NCBI GenBank assembly: GCA_036557665.1 | Contig: DATBHG010000009.1 | Span: 1-64,000 of the forward strand | Length of the DNA: 64,000 nt | Direction of reading: 5' to 3' | Source: VAZQ01 sp036557665 | Lineage (GTDB): Bacteria; Pseudomonadota; Alphaproteobacteria; Rhizobiales; Xanthobacteraceae | Shown here: positions 32,754 to 41,519 of the stretch, in pieces | Numbering within the stretch: the stretch's first letter is position 1 | Layout of the letters: every line of letters starts with the position of its first letter | Program-made: the position numbers and the translations under genes | Notes under the pieces: model-generated | What the model saw: the letters and a program-made list of their open reading frames with translations, nothing else | The model's database searches: none | Told to the model about the DNA's origin: nothing

Positions 32754-33688
32754 CGGCCCTCGCACCGATCGCAGCGATGTGGCTGGGGCTGTTGACGCTG
32801 CCTTATTGGCTGCCTATTCTCGGCGGCTATACCGCGCTCGGCTCCAAGATCCTGATCTACGGGATTGCAACGATGGGGCTGAACCTGCTCCTCGGCTTCA
32901 CCGGCGGGCTGTCGTTCGGCCAGGCTGCCTATTTCGGGCTCGGAGCCTACGGCGCCGGGATGACCCTGAAATACATCGCATCGAGCACGCCCCTGGCGAT
33001 CCTCGTCGGCACATTGGCAGGCGGCATTGCCGCGACCCTGCTCGGCCCACTGGTCATGCGGCGCCGCGGCATATATTTCGCGATGATAACCATCGCGATC
33101 GGCCAGCTCTTCTACTTTGTTGCCGTTCGCTGGAACGAAGTGACCGGAGGCGAGGACGGGCTGGCGGGGTTTGGCCGCCAGCCACTTCATTTCGGCGCGA
33201 TCGTCGTGCCGCTTACGCAAACGACCTTCTATTATCTCGTGCTTCTATGTTTCACCGTCGCCGTGGCCATCATGTGGGCTCTGTTGAGCTCGCCGCTCGG
33301 TCACACCTGGGTCGCCATTCGCGAGAACCGGCGTCGCATGGAGTTCCTGGGCATAAGGGTCGACCGTTACGTCTGGGCAGCTTTCGGCATCGCCGGTTTC
33401 ATTACCGCTTTTGCCGGCACGTTGAACGCGCTGCTGTTCAATTTCACCTCACCGCAGGATTTGCATTGGATTCTGTCGGGCAATTTCGTCATCATGATAG
33501 TGCTCGGCGGAATGCGCAGCTTCTTCGGCCCCCTCCTGGGGGCCTTCATCTTCATCGTCGCACAAGATTATCTCTCGAGCTTTACCGGCAACTGGATGAC
33601 CTTCATCGGTTTGTTGTTTGTCCTTATCGTGCTGTTGTTCCCGAAAGGTATTCTCGGGTTTTTTGGCGCCCGCGCGAGGCTCGCGTGA
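32750..33688 (+). CDS. Branched-chain-type ABC transporter, permease LivM-like
   Basis: 312 residues, polytopic. Landmarks: MGLNLLLGFTGGLSFGQAAY, the loop AIRENRRRMEFLGIRVDRYV and IVLGGMRSFFGPLLGAFIFI. Forms the channel with the LivH-like protein. The stop overlaps the GTG start of the ATPase gene (GTGA). Confidence 0.95.
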   Translation: MTALAPIAAMWLGLLTLPYWLPILGGYTALGSKILIYGIATMGLNLLLGFTGGLSFGQAAYFGLGAYGAGMTLKYIASSTPLAILVGTLAGGIAATLLGPLVMRRRGIYFAMITIAIGQLFYFVAVRWNEVTGGEDGLAGFGRQPLHFGAIVVPLTQTTFYYLVLLCFTVAVAIMWALLSSPLGHTWVAIRENRRRMEFLGIRVDRYVWAAFGIAGFITAFAGTLNALLFNFTSPQDLHWILSGNFVIMIVLGGMRSFFGPLLGAFIFIVAQDYLSSFTGNWMTFIGLLFVLIVLLFPKGILGFFGARARLA

Positions 33689-34521
33689 CGGCTGCGAGCA
33701 CCGTTGAAACGAGCAGCGACTGTCATGCGTCACGGCCCGACGCGGGCACACCGGAAACCGTCGAGACAGGTTCCGAATTTTTGCGTCTGAAGAGCGTGTC
33801 CCGCCAGTTCGGCACGCTCAGGGCAGTAGACCAGGTCTCGTTCGCGATGAACGCGGGAGAGCTGCGCGCCGTCATCGGGCCGAATGGAGCCGGCAAAACC
33901 ACGTTCTTCAACCTGATCAGCGGACTTCTTCCGCCAACCGGCGGCCAAATATGGTTTCAAGGGCGCGACATCACCCGAGAGACCGTCGTGCAGCGCGTGG
34001 CAAAAGGGATCGTCAGAACGTTCCAGATCACCGAGGTTCTTCCCGATCTGACAGTGACCGAGAACATCCGGATCGGGGTCGAGACAGCTTTTCGCCTGAA
34101 CAGCAAGCCATGGCTCTCCCGATCGATGCAAGCGAGAGTCGACGCGCGCGTCAGCGAGCTGATCGAAATTGCGGAATTAGCGAGCAAGCAACATCGCAGA
34201 GTAGGTGAGCTGGCCCACGGCGACCAGCGCGTCGTGGAAGTCATGCTGGCATTGAGTCTCGAGCCACGCCTTTTGCTCCTGGACGAGCCCACTGCCGGAA
34301 TGGGCGATACCGAAACCGAGCACATGGTCGAGCTCGTGCGGCGGCTGCATGCGGAGGCTGGCGTAAGCATCCTCTTCATCGAGCACGACATGGACATCGT
34401 ATTCGGCATCGCACAGCGGATCACGGTGCTCGACCAGGGCCGCATTCTCGCCGAGGGCACGCCGGACCAGATTTCAGCGGATCCCAAGGTGCGTGCCGCG
34501 TATTTGGGAACCGCGGAATGA
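33685..34521 (+). CDS. Branched-chain-type ABC transporter, ATP-binding protein LivG-like
   Basis: 278 residues from a GTG start. Walker A GPNGAGKTT, LivG-type IVRTFQITEVLPDLTV, signature region VGELAHGDQRVVEV (the usual LSxG is AHGD, as is common in LivG proteins) and Walker B LLLLDEPTAGM. An extra N-terminal stretch of about 30 polar residues precedes the first strand. Its stop overlaps the LivF-like start (ATGA). Confidence 0.95.
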   Translation: MTAASTVETSSDCHASRPDAGTPETVETGSEFLRLKSVSRQFGTLRAVDQVSFAMNAGELRAVIGPNGAGKTTFFNLISGLLPPTGGQIWFQGRDITRETVVQRVAKGIVRTFQITEVLPDLTVTENIRIGVETAFRLNSKPWLSRSMQARVDARVSELIEIAELASKQHRRVGELAHGDQRVVEVMLALSLEPRLLLLDEPTAGMGDTETEHMVELVRRLHAEAGVSILFIEHDMDIVFGIAQRITVLDQGRILAEGTPDQISADPKVRAAYLGTAE

Positions 34522-35252
34522 AGGCTGTCCTATGCGCAACCGACGTGCACACGTTCCTCGGCAAGAGCCATATCTTGCATGGAGTATCGCTCGAGGTTCG
34601 CGAGGGGGAGATCGTCACGCTGCTTGGGCGCAACGGCGCGGGCAAGACCACGACAGTGCGCAGCCTGATGGGACTCGCGCCACCCCAGAATGGGGTTGTC
34701 GAGATGTTCGGCCGCGACACGACCCGGTCGCCGTCGCATCGGATTGCCGAGCTCGGCGTCGGCTACGTCCCCGAAGGCCGCAAGATTTTTGGCGCTTTGA
34801 CGGTGCTCGAAAATCTCAGAGTGCCGGTGAGCCGCCCGGGGCCATGGAGCCTCGAGCGCGTGTTCAAGCTCTTCCCGCGGCTGGAAGAGCGCAAGTCCCA
34901 GCTCGGACGCCAGCTATCCGGCGGCGAGCAGGAAATGCTGGCGATCGCGCGTCCGCTGTTGATCAATCCACGGCTCATGCTCCTGGACGAGCCTTCGCAG
35001 GGGCTGGCGCCGCTCGTCGTCCGAGAGGTGATGCAGGTGGTGCGCCGCATGCGCGACGAGGGATTGTCCATCCTCCTCATCGAGCAGAATGCACCGCTGT
35101 CGCTTTCGATAGCGGATCGGGCTTACGTCATGGACGACGGCAGAGTGACATATTCCGGGCGTGCTGCCGAGCTCCTGAACGACGCAGATCTCGTCAACAG
35201 GCTTGCCGGAGTCGGGCGAAGAGCGCGGCGGTCCCGCGGACCTGCACGATAA
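34518..35252 (+). CDS. Branched-chain-type ABC transporter, ATP-binding protein LivF-like
   Basis: 244 residues. Walker A GRNGAGKTTT, Q-loop region VGYVPEGRKIFGALTVLENL typical of LivF, signature LSGGEQEML and Walker B LMLLDEPSQGL, followed by IEQNAPLSLSIADRAYVMDD. Last gene of the five-gene importer; a basic tail RRARRSRGPAR ends it. Confidence 0.95.
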   Translation: MKAVLCATDVHTFLGKSHILHGVSLEVREGEIVTLLGRNGAGKTTTVRSLMGLAPPQNGVVEMFGRDTTRSPSHRIAELGVGYVPEGRKIFGALTVLENLRVPVSRPGPWSLERVFKLFPRLEERKSQLGRQLSGGEQEMLAIARPLLINPRLMLLDEPSQGLAPLVVREVMQVVRRMRDEGLSILLIEQNAPLSLSIADRAYVMDDGRVTYSGRAAELLNDADLVNRLAGVGRRARRSRGPAR

Positions 35253-35394
35253 AATGCCTGCGGGCCACAGCGCTCCGCGTCTGTGTTGATCCACATGCTT
35301 TGGTGCATCGGTACCGAGGGTTGCGCTCGAAACCAAACCGCGATGGCCGAGTTGTCCTTGAAGGGAGACGTCCCTTTCCGGAGCGATAGAGCGC

Positions 35395-36084
35395 GTGAGT
35401 CCAAGACCTTCGCGGGAGCAGATCGATCCCACATCCATTATCGCCGGAATCGGCTTTGTCATCGTGCTGCTGTTCGGCGCGTTTTTGAACGGGTTTGTAC
35501 AGACCCTGCATTCCGGTGGGTCCGCAGCGGTGCCCCGGGACAAGCCACTGCAGCTCGCGGAGCAAGCGTTTCGCAGCGGGCACGATCAATCGGCAGCGCA
35601 GATATTTTCCGAGCTCGCAGACAAGAACAATCCGACTGCCCAATATTGGCTGGCGCACATGACCGAGCTGGGGCTGGCAGTGCCGCACGACACGGGGAAG
35701 GCCATTGGGCTATATAAGAAGGCAGCCAATGCCGGGGTGATTGCAGCGCAGCTCAGGTTGGGAGAGATATATCTGCGGGGCGACACGGTGCCTCCCGATT
35801 TCGCGCAGGCGAAAGGCTACCTGGAGCGTTCCGCACTGCGCGGCGATCCCCGAGCCGCAATGGAGCTGGGCCGCATGTATCAGCTGGGACTGGGAATGCC
35901 GCCCGATCCCGTCGCCGCATATGCCTGGTCGGAGGTGGCGGCGCTGGAAGGCGATGTCCCCGCACGGCGCGAGCGCGATTCGTCGCTTCGTAGCCTCAAG
36001 GGAAGCGATCAGCAGACGGCGATCGCCCGCGCCGGTGAAATCCTGAGCCGAATAAAGCAGCGCGCGGCTCAAGCTAACCCGTAG
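35395..36084 (+). CDS. SEL1-repeat membrane protein
   Basis: 229 residues from a GTG. One membrane helix near residues 15-35 (IIAGIGFVIVLLFGAFLNGF), then SEL1-like/TPR helical repeats: PTAQYWLAHMTELGLAVPHD, IAAQLRLGEIYLRGDTVPPD and PRAAMELGRMYQLGLGMPPD, each with the A-x2-LG-x2-Y pattern and 36-residue spacing. Such repeats are protein-binding scaffolds; here they would face the periplasm or cytoplasm from a membrane anchor. Stands alone behind the importer. Confidence 0.85.
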   Translation: MSPRPSREQIDPTSIIAGIGFVIVLLFGAFLNGFVQTLHSGGSAAVPRDKPLQLAEQAFRSGHDQSAAQIFSELADKNNPTAQYWLAHMTELGLAVPHDTGKAIGLYKKAANAGVIAAQLRLGEIYLRGDTVPPDFAQAKGYLERSALRGDPRAAMELGRMYQLGLGMPPDPVAAYAWSEVAALEGDVPARRERDSSLRSLKGSDQQTAIARAGEILSRIKQRAAQANP

Positions 36085-36124
36085 CTCGACAGCAACGATC
36101 GCAGCCGTTTCGCGCCACACTTTG

Positions 36125-36152
36125 GCGCCCGGATCGCTCCGGATCCGGGCGC
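36125..36152. terminator. Hairpin between convergent genes
   Basis: An 11-bp perfect stem GCGCCCGGATC / GATCCGGGCGC with a 6-nt loop. There is no long T tract, so a terminator role is plausible but not certain. Confidence 0.45.
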
Positions 36153-36186
36153 TTGGAGCGGGCCGCAGGGGGCTCTCCCTCGGCGT

Positions 36187-36906
36187 CTACTCTGCTGCGC
36201 CATACGACGAGGTACGGCTGACCGAGGTACGCGTCGTTTCGGTGTACGGACGCATGAGGCTCAAGAAGGCCTCGCTGGCGGCGCTTCCGCTCAACACGAT
36301 TGCCGCCCCTGCGATAAGCAGGGCCGTGAGCGTCAACACTCCGGAGCTGGTCAGAATGAGCGCCAGAATCCCCAGCACTATCGCAGCAAGTCCCGCGAGT
36401 GCCTGCATCCCGGTTGCACCCTGCCCCAACTCGGCAACCACGATGTCCGCCCCCGAGCGCCACTCGCTCCCGGGAACCGCAGACCGCTTCAGCATGTGCA
36501 GATGCCAGACGGCATTGCTGCTGAAGAGAAGGGCGCTTCCGAAGGCAATTGCAGCGATCGCTGTCAGGACGGCGGCGTGGATGCCAACCAGAGCGAGAAT
36601 GCCGAGCACGATGCCTGCTACACCTGCGGCAAATACCGCGGAGAGGCTGCCGCCGCTGAACTCATGGGTCGGCGCCGTCGCCGCACCGGCAGGAAAAATC
36701 ATGTGGGCATATTCCGTCATCATCGTCCCGCCCTCTATCAGCAGAGCGGCACCAAAGACGATCGTGGCTATCGCCGTTATCGTTTCCGCGTGAGCTCCGG
36801 TGAGCCCTATGATCGCCAATACTATCGTGGCAAGTCCACCGATCGCGTCGGCAAACCAGCCGTAAGCAGCCTCCGTGGATGTTGTTTGAGACATAGTCAT
36901 GGTCAT
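36187..36906 (-). CDS. Membrane protein built of three tandem two-helix repeats
   Basis: 239 residues. Three copies of a roughly 40-residue hairpin of two membrane helices can be aligned: GGLATIVLAIIGLTGAHAET (then ITAIATIVFGAALLIEGG), AGVAGIVLGILALVGIHAAV (then LTAIAAIAFGSALLFSS) and AGLAAIVLGILALILTSSGV (then LTLTALLIAGAAIVLSG). Short polar linkers separate them. This predicts six helices and internal triplication. No named family recognised. Starts MTMTMSQTTSTEAAYGW. Confidence 0.75.
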   Translation of the reverse strand: MTMTMSQTTSTEAAYGWFADAIGGLATIVLAIIGLTGAHAETITAIATIVFGAALLIEGGTMMTEYAHMIFPAGAATAPTHEFSGGSLSAVFAAGVAGIVLGILALVGIHAAVLTAIAAIAFGSALLFSSNAVWHLHMLKRSAVPGSEWRSGADIVVAELGQGATGMQALAGLAAIVLGILALILTSSGVLTLTALLIAGAAIVLSGSAASEAFLSLMRPYTETTRTSVSRTSSYGAAE

Positions 36907-37252
36907 GGCATTTCTCCATTCTTGTTCTTTGTGAACGGCAGAGGCGGCAAGCGCCTCACTTTCGTCCGATCACACCTTTGATCTAAGAACACTATTTGAC
37001 AGATTCAAATAGGCCTCGACCCTATTCTCAATGACTTGCGTAATTGTTCTAGGTTAATGCACACGAGCAGGACCGCGACTTGTCTCCCGACAAAAGCCGC
37101 GACCTCGCCATGCAATTCGCGCATCTACATTTGGCCGACACGACACCGTCTCCAACCAAACAAAAGCCGATACTCGTCACCCTCGTTCCGGCAAGGGCAT
37201 TGCGGTCGGAGCCCGGCCGGGGCCCATGCCTCGCCGGAGAAAAACGCTCATT

Positions 37253-37268
37253 TGTGATGAGCATCACA
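37253..37268. promoter_or_regulatory. CRP/FNR-family-like palindrome
   Basis: TGTGATGAGCATCACA is a perfect 7-bp inverted repeat fitting TGTGA-N6-TCACA. It lies 63 bp before the gene at 37331, a possible activator position. The rest of the gap between 36906 and 37331 shows no gene I can support. Confidence 0.5.
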
Positions 37269-37330
37269 GATCCGGGAGGTTGGTCGGGGCTATAACAAAT
37301 CGGACCTGTTCAGGATTGGAGGGGATCGAC

Positions 37331-37792
37331 ATGCCCCGCGATTTCTCCGGACTTTTTCACTGGCTCGCGGTCCGGCCGGCGGGCGTCACCGTTGCCGCGG
37401 TGCTCGCGACGACATCAGCCGGGGTTGCCGCGCCGCTGCAGGTCGCGTTGGTCGAAAACGTCATCGGGCATTCGAGCCCCGTGCGGGCCATGGACTACCT
37501 CGATGCCGGGCAGACCGTTCGACTGGGCCCCCATGACGCTATTGTCCTGACCTATCTGCATTCATGCATACGCGAGACGATCACTGGTGGAACCGTGACG
37601 GTAGGCACCGATCGCAGCGAGGTGCAAGGCGGCCAAGTCACGCGTACCAAGATCGATTGTGACGAGCGCGCGTTCGTGCTGACCGGCGGCGGCATCGAGA
37701 GCCAGTTTGCGGGAAGGGTTTTTCGCGGTCTCAAGCCGGAGCCGGCGGAGACCTTGGTCGGCGGACCAGACGATGCCCGCCTCCACAGATGA
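37331..37792 (+). CDS. Exported protein of unknown function
   Basis: 153 residues. An export signal ends near TSAGVAAPLQ (about residue 35). The mature part reads MDYLDAGQTVRLGPHDAIVL, then YLHSCIRETITGGTVTVGTD, with two cysteines that could pair (CIRET and IDCDERA). The pattern of G-x-V-x-L-G-x-x-D-x-I-x-L-x-Y recalls the small beta-rich FecR-like or sheath-like domain proteins of Bradyrhizobium, but no family is assigned. The ATG has AGGGGATCG upstream. A CRP-like site is in the promoter region. Confidence 0.65.
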   Translation: MPRDFSGLFHWLAVRPAGVTVAAVLATTSAGVAAPLQVALVENVIGHSSPVRAMDYLDAGQTVRLGPHDAIVLTYLHSCIRETITGGTVTVGTDRSEVQGGQVTRTKIDCDERAFVLTGGGIESQFAGRVFRGLKPEPAETLVGGPDDARLHR

Positions 37793-37828
37793 TGCTGCGG
37801 TGCTGGAGACAGCGAAACGCTTTGGTCT

Positions 37829-39451
37829 CTAGCTTACGGCCGGAGAGATTTCCCCCGCAGCTTCCCCCCGCAGCTTGAACCGCTGGATCTTGCCTGTCGC
37901 GGTCTTCGGCAGATCCGCGCGGAACTCGATCCAGCGCGGATATTTGTACGGGGCGAGCTTGCTCTTGACGTGCTCCTGGAGGGCGCACTCGAGCGCGTGA
38001 CCGGCCTTCTCCGGGGTTTTGAGCACCACGAAGGCCTTGGGCTTGACCAGGGCATCATCATCCGGCCAAGCTACTACCGCCGCTTCCAGCACTTCGGGGT
38101 GGGTGCACAGCGCACCTTCCACCTCGAACGGTGAGACATAGATCCCGCCGACCTTCAGCATGTCGTCGCGGCGCCCGCAATAGACGTAATACCCGTCTGC
38201 GTCCCGTAGATACTTGTCGCCGGAGCGGGTCCATTCGCCGAGGAATGTCTCGCGCGAACGCTCCCGGTTGTTCCAGTACATCACGGCGCTCGTGGGGCCG
38301 CGCACTTGCAGCTCGCCCAACTCTCCGCTGGCGTTGATCACGCCGCCCGCGTCATCGAGAAGGCGAATATCGTAGCCGGGCACCGGTTTTCCCGTGGTGC
38401 CGTATCGGACATCTCCCGGGTGATTGGAGAGAAAGATGTGCAGCATCTCGGTTGAGCCGATCCCGTCGAGAATATCGAGCCCATAACGCTCCTTCCAGCG
38501 GCGACCGATCTCGGGAGGAAGCGCCTCACCGGCGGAGACGCAGCAGCGCAGCTTGAGCTCGGACCGCGCCGACGCATCTGGGCTCGCCAAAAAGGCGGCA
38601 TAGAAGGTAGGCACTGCATAGAAGACCGTGATGGGATGGCGCCGCAGAAGGGCGGCCACCCCGTCCGGAGTCGGGCGCTCCGGGGAGAGTACGGTGGTGG
38701 CGCCCGCCGCCATGGGAAAGGTCAGAGCATTGCCGAGCCCATAGGCGAAGAACAGCTTGGCAACGGAATAACAAACATCGCTCTCGGCAAGCCCGAGCAC
38801 GCCCTCGCCGTAGAGCTCGGCGGTGAGCGGCAGATCGGAATGCACGTGCACCGCTCCCTTGGGACGACCCGTGGATCCCGACGTGTAAAGCCAGAAGCAC
38901 ATGTCCTCCCGGGTGGTCGCGGCAGTGCAGGGATCCGGGCTTGCCTTGCTCAGGAGATGCTCGAAGCTCAAGTGTCCCTGCGCGTTGTCGCCCGACACCA
39001 GCACATGGGTGAGATGCGGGGATGATCCAATCAGCCTGGCGAATTTGGGGAGGAGCGGCTCCGACACGACGAGAAGCCGGGCGCGGCTATCCGCCAGCAT
39101 GAACCCGTAGTCCTCCTCGGTCATGAGCGTGTTGACCGGGATGGGAACGACTCCGGCCTTGATGGCGCCGAGGAATGCGGTGGGCCAGTCGATCGTATCG
39201 AGGAGAGCGAGCATGATGCGCTCCTCCTGCCGCAGGCCAAGCGAGCGCAGCACGTACCCGAAGCGCGCGACGCGCTTGGCAAGCATTGCATAGGTCCAGG
39301 ACCCGCGCGGGTCGATGAAGGCCGGCTTGCCGGCGCGGCCGGCGGCAAGGTTGCGCTCGATCACGTCGGCGGCGAAGTTGTAGTCGCGCGGAATGCGCTC
39401 GATCGCCTGGCGCGGGTCGCGCGGTGACGGCCTTGTTGCGGCCATTGCCAT
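37829..39451 (-). CDS. Benzoate-CoA ligase family protein
   Basis: 540 residues. ATP-dependent acyl-adenylate enzyme that joins an aromatic acid to CoA, the entry step of the box pathway. N-terminal IPRDYNFAADVIERNLAAGR is specific to benzoate-CoA ligases. The AMP-binding loop YTSGSTGRPKGAVHVH, motif A5 region DGIGSTEMLHIFLSN, YVYCGRRDDMLKVGG and the acyl-adenylate lysine in LPKTATGKIQRFKL are present. The ATG used is about 11 nt after AGGAGG; an in-frame ATG lies eight codons upstream. It stands apart from boxBC but presumably serves it. Ligases for 2-aminobenzoate or 4-hydroxybenzoate are alternatives. Confidence 0.93.
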   Translation of the reverse strand: MAMAATRPSPRDPRQAIERIPRDYNFAADVIERNLAAGRAGKPAFIDPRGSWTYAMLAKRVARFGYVLRSLGLRQEERIMLALLDTIDWPTAFLGAIKAGVVPIPVNTLMTEEDYGFMLADSRARLLVVSEPLLPKFARLIGSSPHLTHVLVSGDNAQGHLSFEHLLSKASPDPCTAATTREDMCFWLYTSGSTGRPKGAVHVHSDLPLTAELYGEGVLGLAESDVCYSVAKLFFAYGLGNALTFPMAAGATTVLSPERPTPDGVAALLRRHPITVFYAVPTFYAAFLASPDASARSELKLRCCVSAGEALPPEIGRRWKERYGLDILDGIGSTEMLHIFLSNHPGDVRYGTTGKPVPGYDIRLLDDAGGVINASGELGELQVRGPTSAVMYWNNRERSRETFLGEWTRSGDKYLRDADGYYVYCGRRDDMLKVGGIYVSPFEVEGALCTHPEVLEAAVVAWPDDDALVKPKAFVVLKTPEKAGHALECALQEHVKSKLAPYKYPRWIEFRADLPKTATGKIQRFKLRGEAAGEISPAVS

Positions 39452-39616
39452 GGGCACCGTTCCCTCCTTGGCCACGCATTATGCAAGGCGCCCGCGGCGG
39501 CGGCAATGACAGCCTTGCCCGCAGCAGTAGCTGCATTCCTTGACCGCGAATTGCCAAGGGCGACGCGCAGGGCCATATTCCGATCGACGTCAGGCATGGC
39601 GAGGCAGAGGCACCAT

Positions 39617-40627
39617 ATGGATATTCAGGCTCTCGGCTATGTCGGTGTTCATGCAAGATCGATCGAGGATTGGGCGCGCTTCGGGACCAGCTTCCTGGGC
39701 ATGCAGCTCGTCGAGCAAGGCCGCAGGACGCTTGCTCTGCGCATGGACGACCGCAAGCAGCGCGTCGTGGTCAGCGAGGACGGCGGCGAAGGCATTGCGT
39801 TCTTCGGCTGGGAGGTGAAGGACGCAGACAAGCTCGAGCAGATGGCCGCGCGGCTGGAGCAAGCGGGCTTGCAGATCGCACGCGGTACGCACTCCCTTGC
39901 GGACGAGCGGCGGGTCAAGGAGCTCATCGTGCTCGCCGATCCACTCGGCAATCGGCTCGAGATTTTCCACGGCGCAGAAAGCGCGAGCAATCCGTTCAGG
40001 CCGGGCCGTTCGATCTCCGGGTTCCGCACGGGTCCGCTTGGGATGGGCCATGTCGTCCTGCACGTCGAGCAGGTCGATGCCGTGCTGCCCTTCTATCGCG
40101 ACGTGCTCGGCTTTCATCTTTCCGATTACATGCGGCGCCCCTTCAACGCGTATTTCTTCCATGCCAATCCGCGCCATCATTCCATTGCCTTCATCGAGAC
40201 CGGCCGCAACGCGACACATCATCTGATGCTGGAGCTGTTCTCGCTCGACGACGTCGGACAGGGCTACGATCTCGCGTTGGGCGAGGAGGGACGCATCGCA
40301 ACCACGCTTGGCCGCCACATCAACGACGAGGTGACATCGTTCTACGCCAACTCGCCGTCCGCCTTCATGGTCGAGTACGGCTGGGGCGGCCGCGTCATCG
40401 ATGTTGAAAGCTGGCAGCCCGAGGAGGTCGCCTGGGGCCCGAGCATGTGGGGCCACGACCGCCTGTGGCTCAGTCCGGAGAAGCGCGCCGAGGCCCGGGA
40501 GATCCGGATTGCAGCCGCCGCGAGCGGACTGCGCCGCCCGGTCAACGTGATGGAAGGCAACTACACGCTCATGCCCGGCATCTGTCCGTGGTGGGACAAC
40601 GTGGTCCGCAGCGAAGCCGCGGAATAG
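39617..40627 (+). CDS. Type I extradiol ring-cleavage dioxygenase (VOC superfamily)
   Basis: 336 residues, two vicinal-oxygen-chelate domains. The Fe(II) ligands of the C-terminal domain are His145 (GMGHVVLHV), His202 (ATHHLMLEL) and Glu253 (FMVEYGWGG). Catalytic-type residues appear in RHHSIAF and HINDEVTSFY. It would cleave a 2,3-dihydroxylated ring next to the hydroxyls. The tail FWSPEKR-like segment (SPEKRAEAREIR) and WWDNVV are longer than in BphC. Upstream in-frame starts are ignored because MDIQALGYVGV is the domain start. An aldo/keto reductase gene follows 28 bp later. Confidence 0.92.
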   Translation: MDIQALGYVGVHARSIEDWARFGTSFLGMQLVEQGRRTLALRMDDRKQRVVVSEDGGEGIAFFGWEVKDADKLEQMAARLEQAGLQIARGTHSLADERRVKELIVLADPLGNRLEIFHGAESASNPFRPGRSISGFRTGPLGMGHVVLHVEQVDAVLPFYRDVLGFHLSDYMRRPFNAYFFHANPRHHSIAFIETGRNATHHLMLELFSLDDVGQGYDLALGEEGRIATTLGRHINDEVTSFYANSPSAFMVEYGWGGRVIDVESWQPEEVAWGPSMWGHDRLWLSPEKRAEAREIRIAAAASGLRRPVNVMEGNYTLMPGICPWWDNVVRSEAAE

Positions 40628-40655
40628 GACTTCCGCGCGGGCAGAGCAGGCTCCG

Positions 40656-41501
40656 ATGACAGTCGCCACTGGGCGAGAGCAAATCCCGCGGCTCGCTGTG
40701 CACGGGCTTGCGATGCCGGCAATCGGTCTCGGCACCTCCGGCCTCGGCAACTGCGGCGAAACCGTTGCGACCGCCCTTGCGCTCGGCTATCGGCTCATCG
40801 ACACGGCACGGAAATACGGCAGCGAGCGCGGCGTCGGCGAGGGGATGCGCGCGGCACGCGTCCCGCGCGATGAGATCTTCCTGACCACCAAGGTTTCCCA
40901 CGAGCATCTGCGGGCGGGCGATTTCGCGCGCTCCGTGGATGAGAGCCTGGAGGCGCTAGGGGTGGATTTCGTCGACCTGCTGCTGGTGCACTGGCCCAAC
41001 CCGGAGATCCCGCTGGCCGAGACGGTCGCCGCATTGGCCAAGGCGAAACGGCAGGGCCTCACACGGCATATCGGAGTTGCGAATTTCAACATCGCGCTGC
41101 TCGATCAGGCGATCCGGCTCTCTCCCGAGCCCCTCCTGACATTACAGGCGGAGCACCACCCCTACCTCGACCAGGACCGGCTGCTGGAAGCCTGTCGGGA
41201 ACGCGGGTTGCTCTTCACCGCGCATTGCCCGCTCGCGCGCGGAAGGCTGCTGGACGACCCGGTGATCAAGGAGATCGGCGCAAAAAAGCAACGATCGGTC
41301 GCACAGATCGCCTTGCGCTGGCTCATACAGCAGGGAAACATCATCCCCATTCCACGCTCCTCAAACCCGCGGCGTCTCGGCGAGAACCTCGATATCTTCG
41401 GGTTCGCGCTGACCCCGGAGGAGATGCACCGGATCGCCGCCCTCGAGCGCCCTGACGGCCGCGTCGCCAATCCCGCCGGCCGCGCGCCGATCTGGGACTG
41501 A
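40656..41501 (+). CDS. Aldo/keto reductase
   Basis: 281 residues. NADPH-dependent (beta/alpha)8 oxidoreductase. The catalytic tetrad is visible: Asp and Tyr in IDTARKYGSE, Lys in FLTTKVSHE and His in LLLVHWPNPE. The cofactor site is seen in IPIPRSSNPRRLGEN. Between the extradiol dioxygenase and fbiC, all on the same strand with gaps under 30 bp, so they are probably co-transcribed. Substrate unknown; reduction of an aldehyde or keto product of ring cleavage is a guess. Confidence 0.92.
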   Translation: MTVATGREQIPRLAVHGLAMPAIGLGTSGLGNCGETVATALALGYRLIDTARKYGSERGVGEGMRAARVPRDEIFLTTKVSHEHLRAGDFARSVDESLEALGVDFVDLLLVHWPNPEIPLAETVAALAKAKRQGLTRHIGVANFNIALLDQAIRLSPEPLLTLQAEHHPYLDQDRLLEACRERGLLFTAHCPLARGRLLDDPVIKEIGAKKQRSVAQIALRWLIQQGNIIPIPRSSNPRRLGENLDIFGFALTPEEMHRIAALERPDGRVANPAGRAPIWD

Positions 41502-41519
41502 GGGCAGCAGGAAATTTGC

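Noticed and set aside
37080..37295. Small gene starting at a TTG before 37331
   Set aside because: Weak start, no family resemblance, and it would run across the CRP-like palindrome; more likely untranslated promoter DNA.
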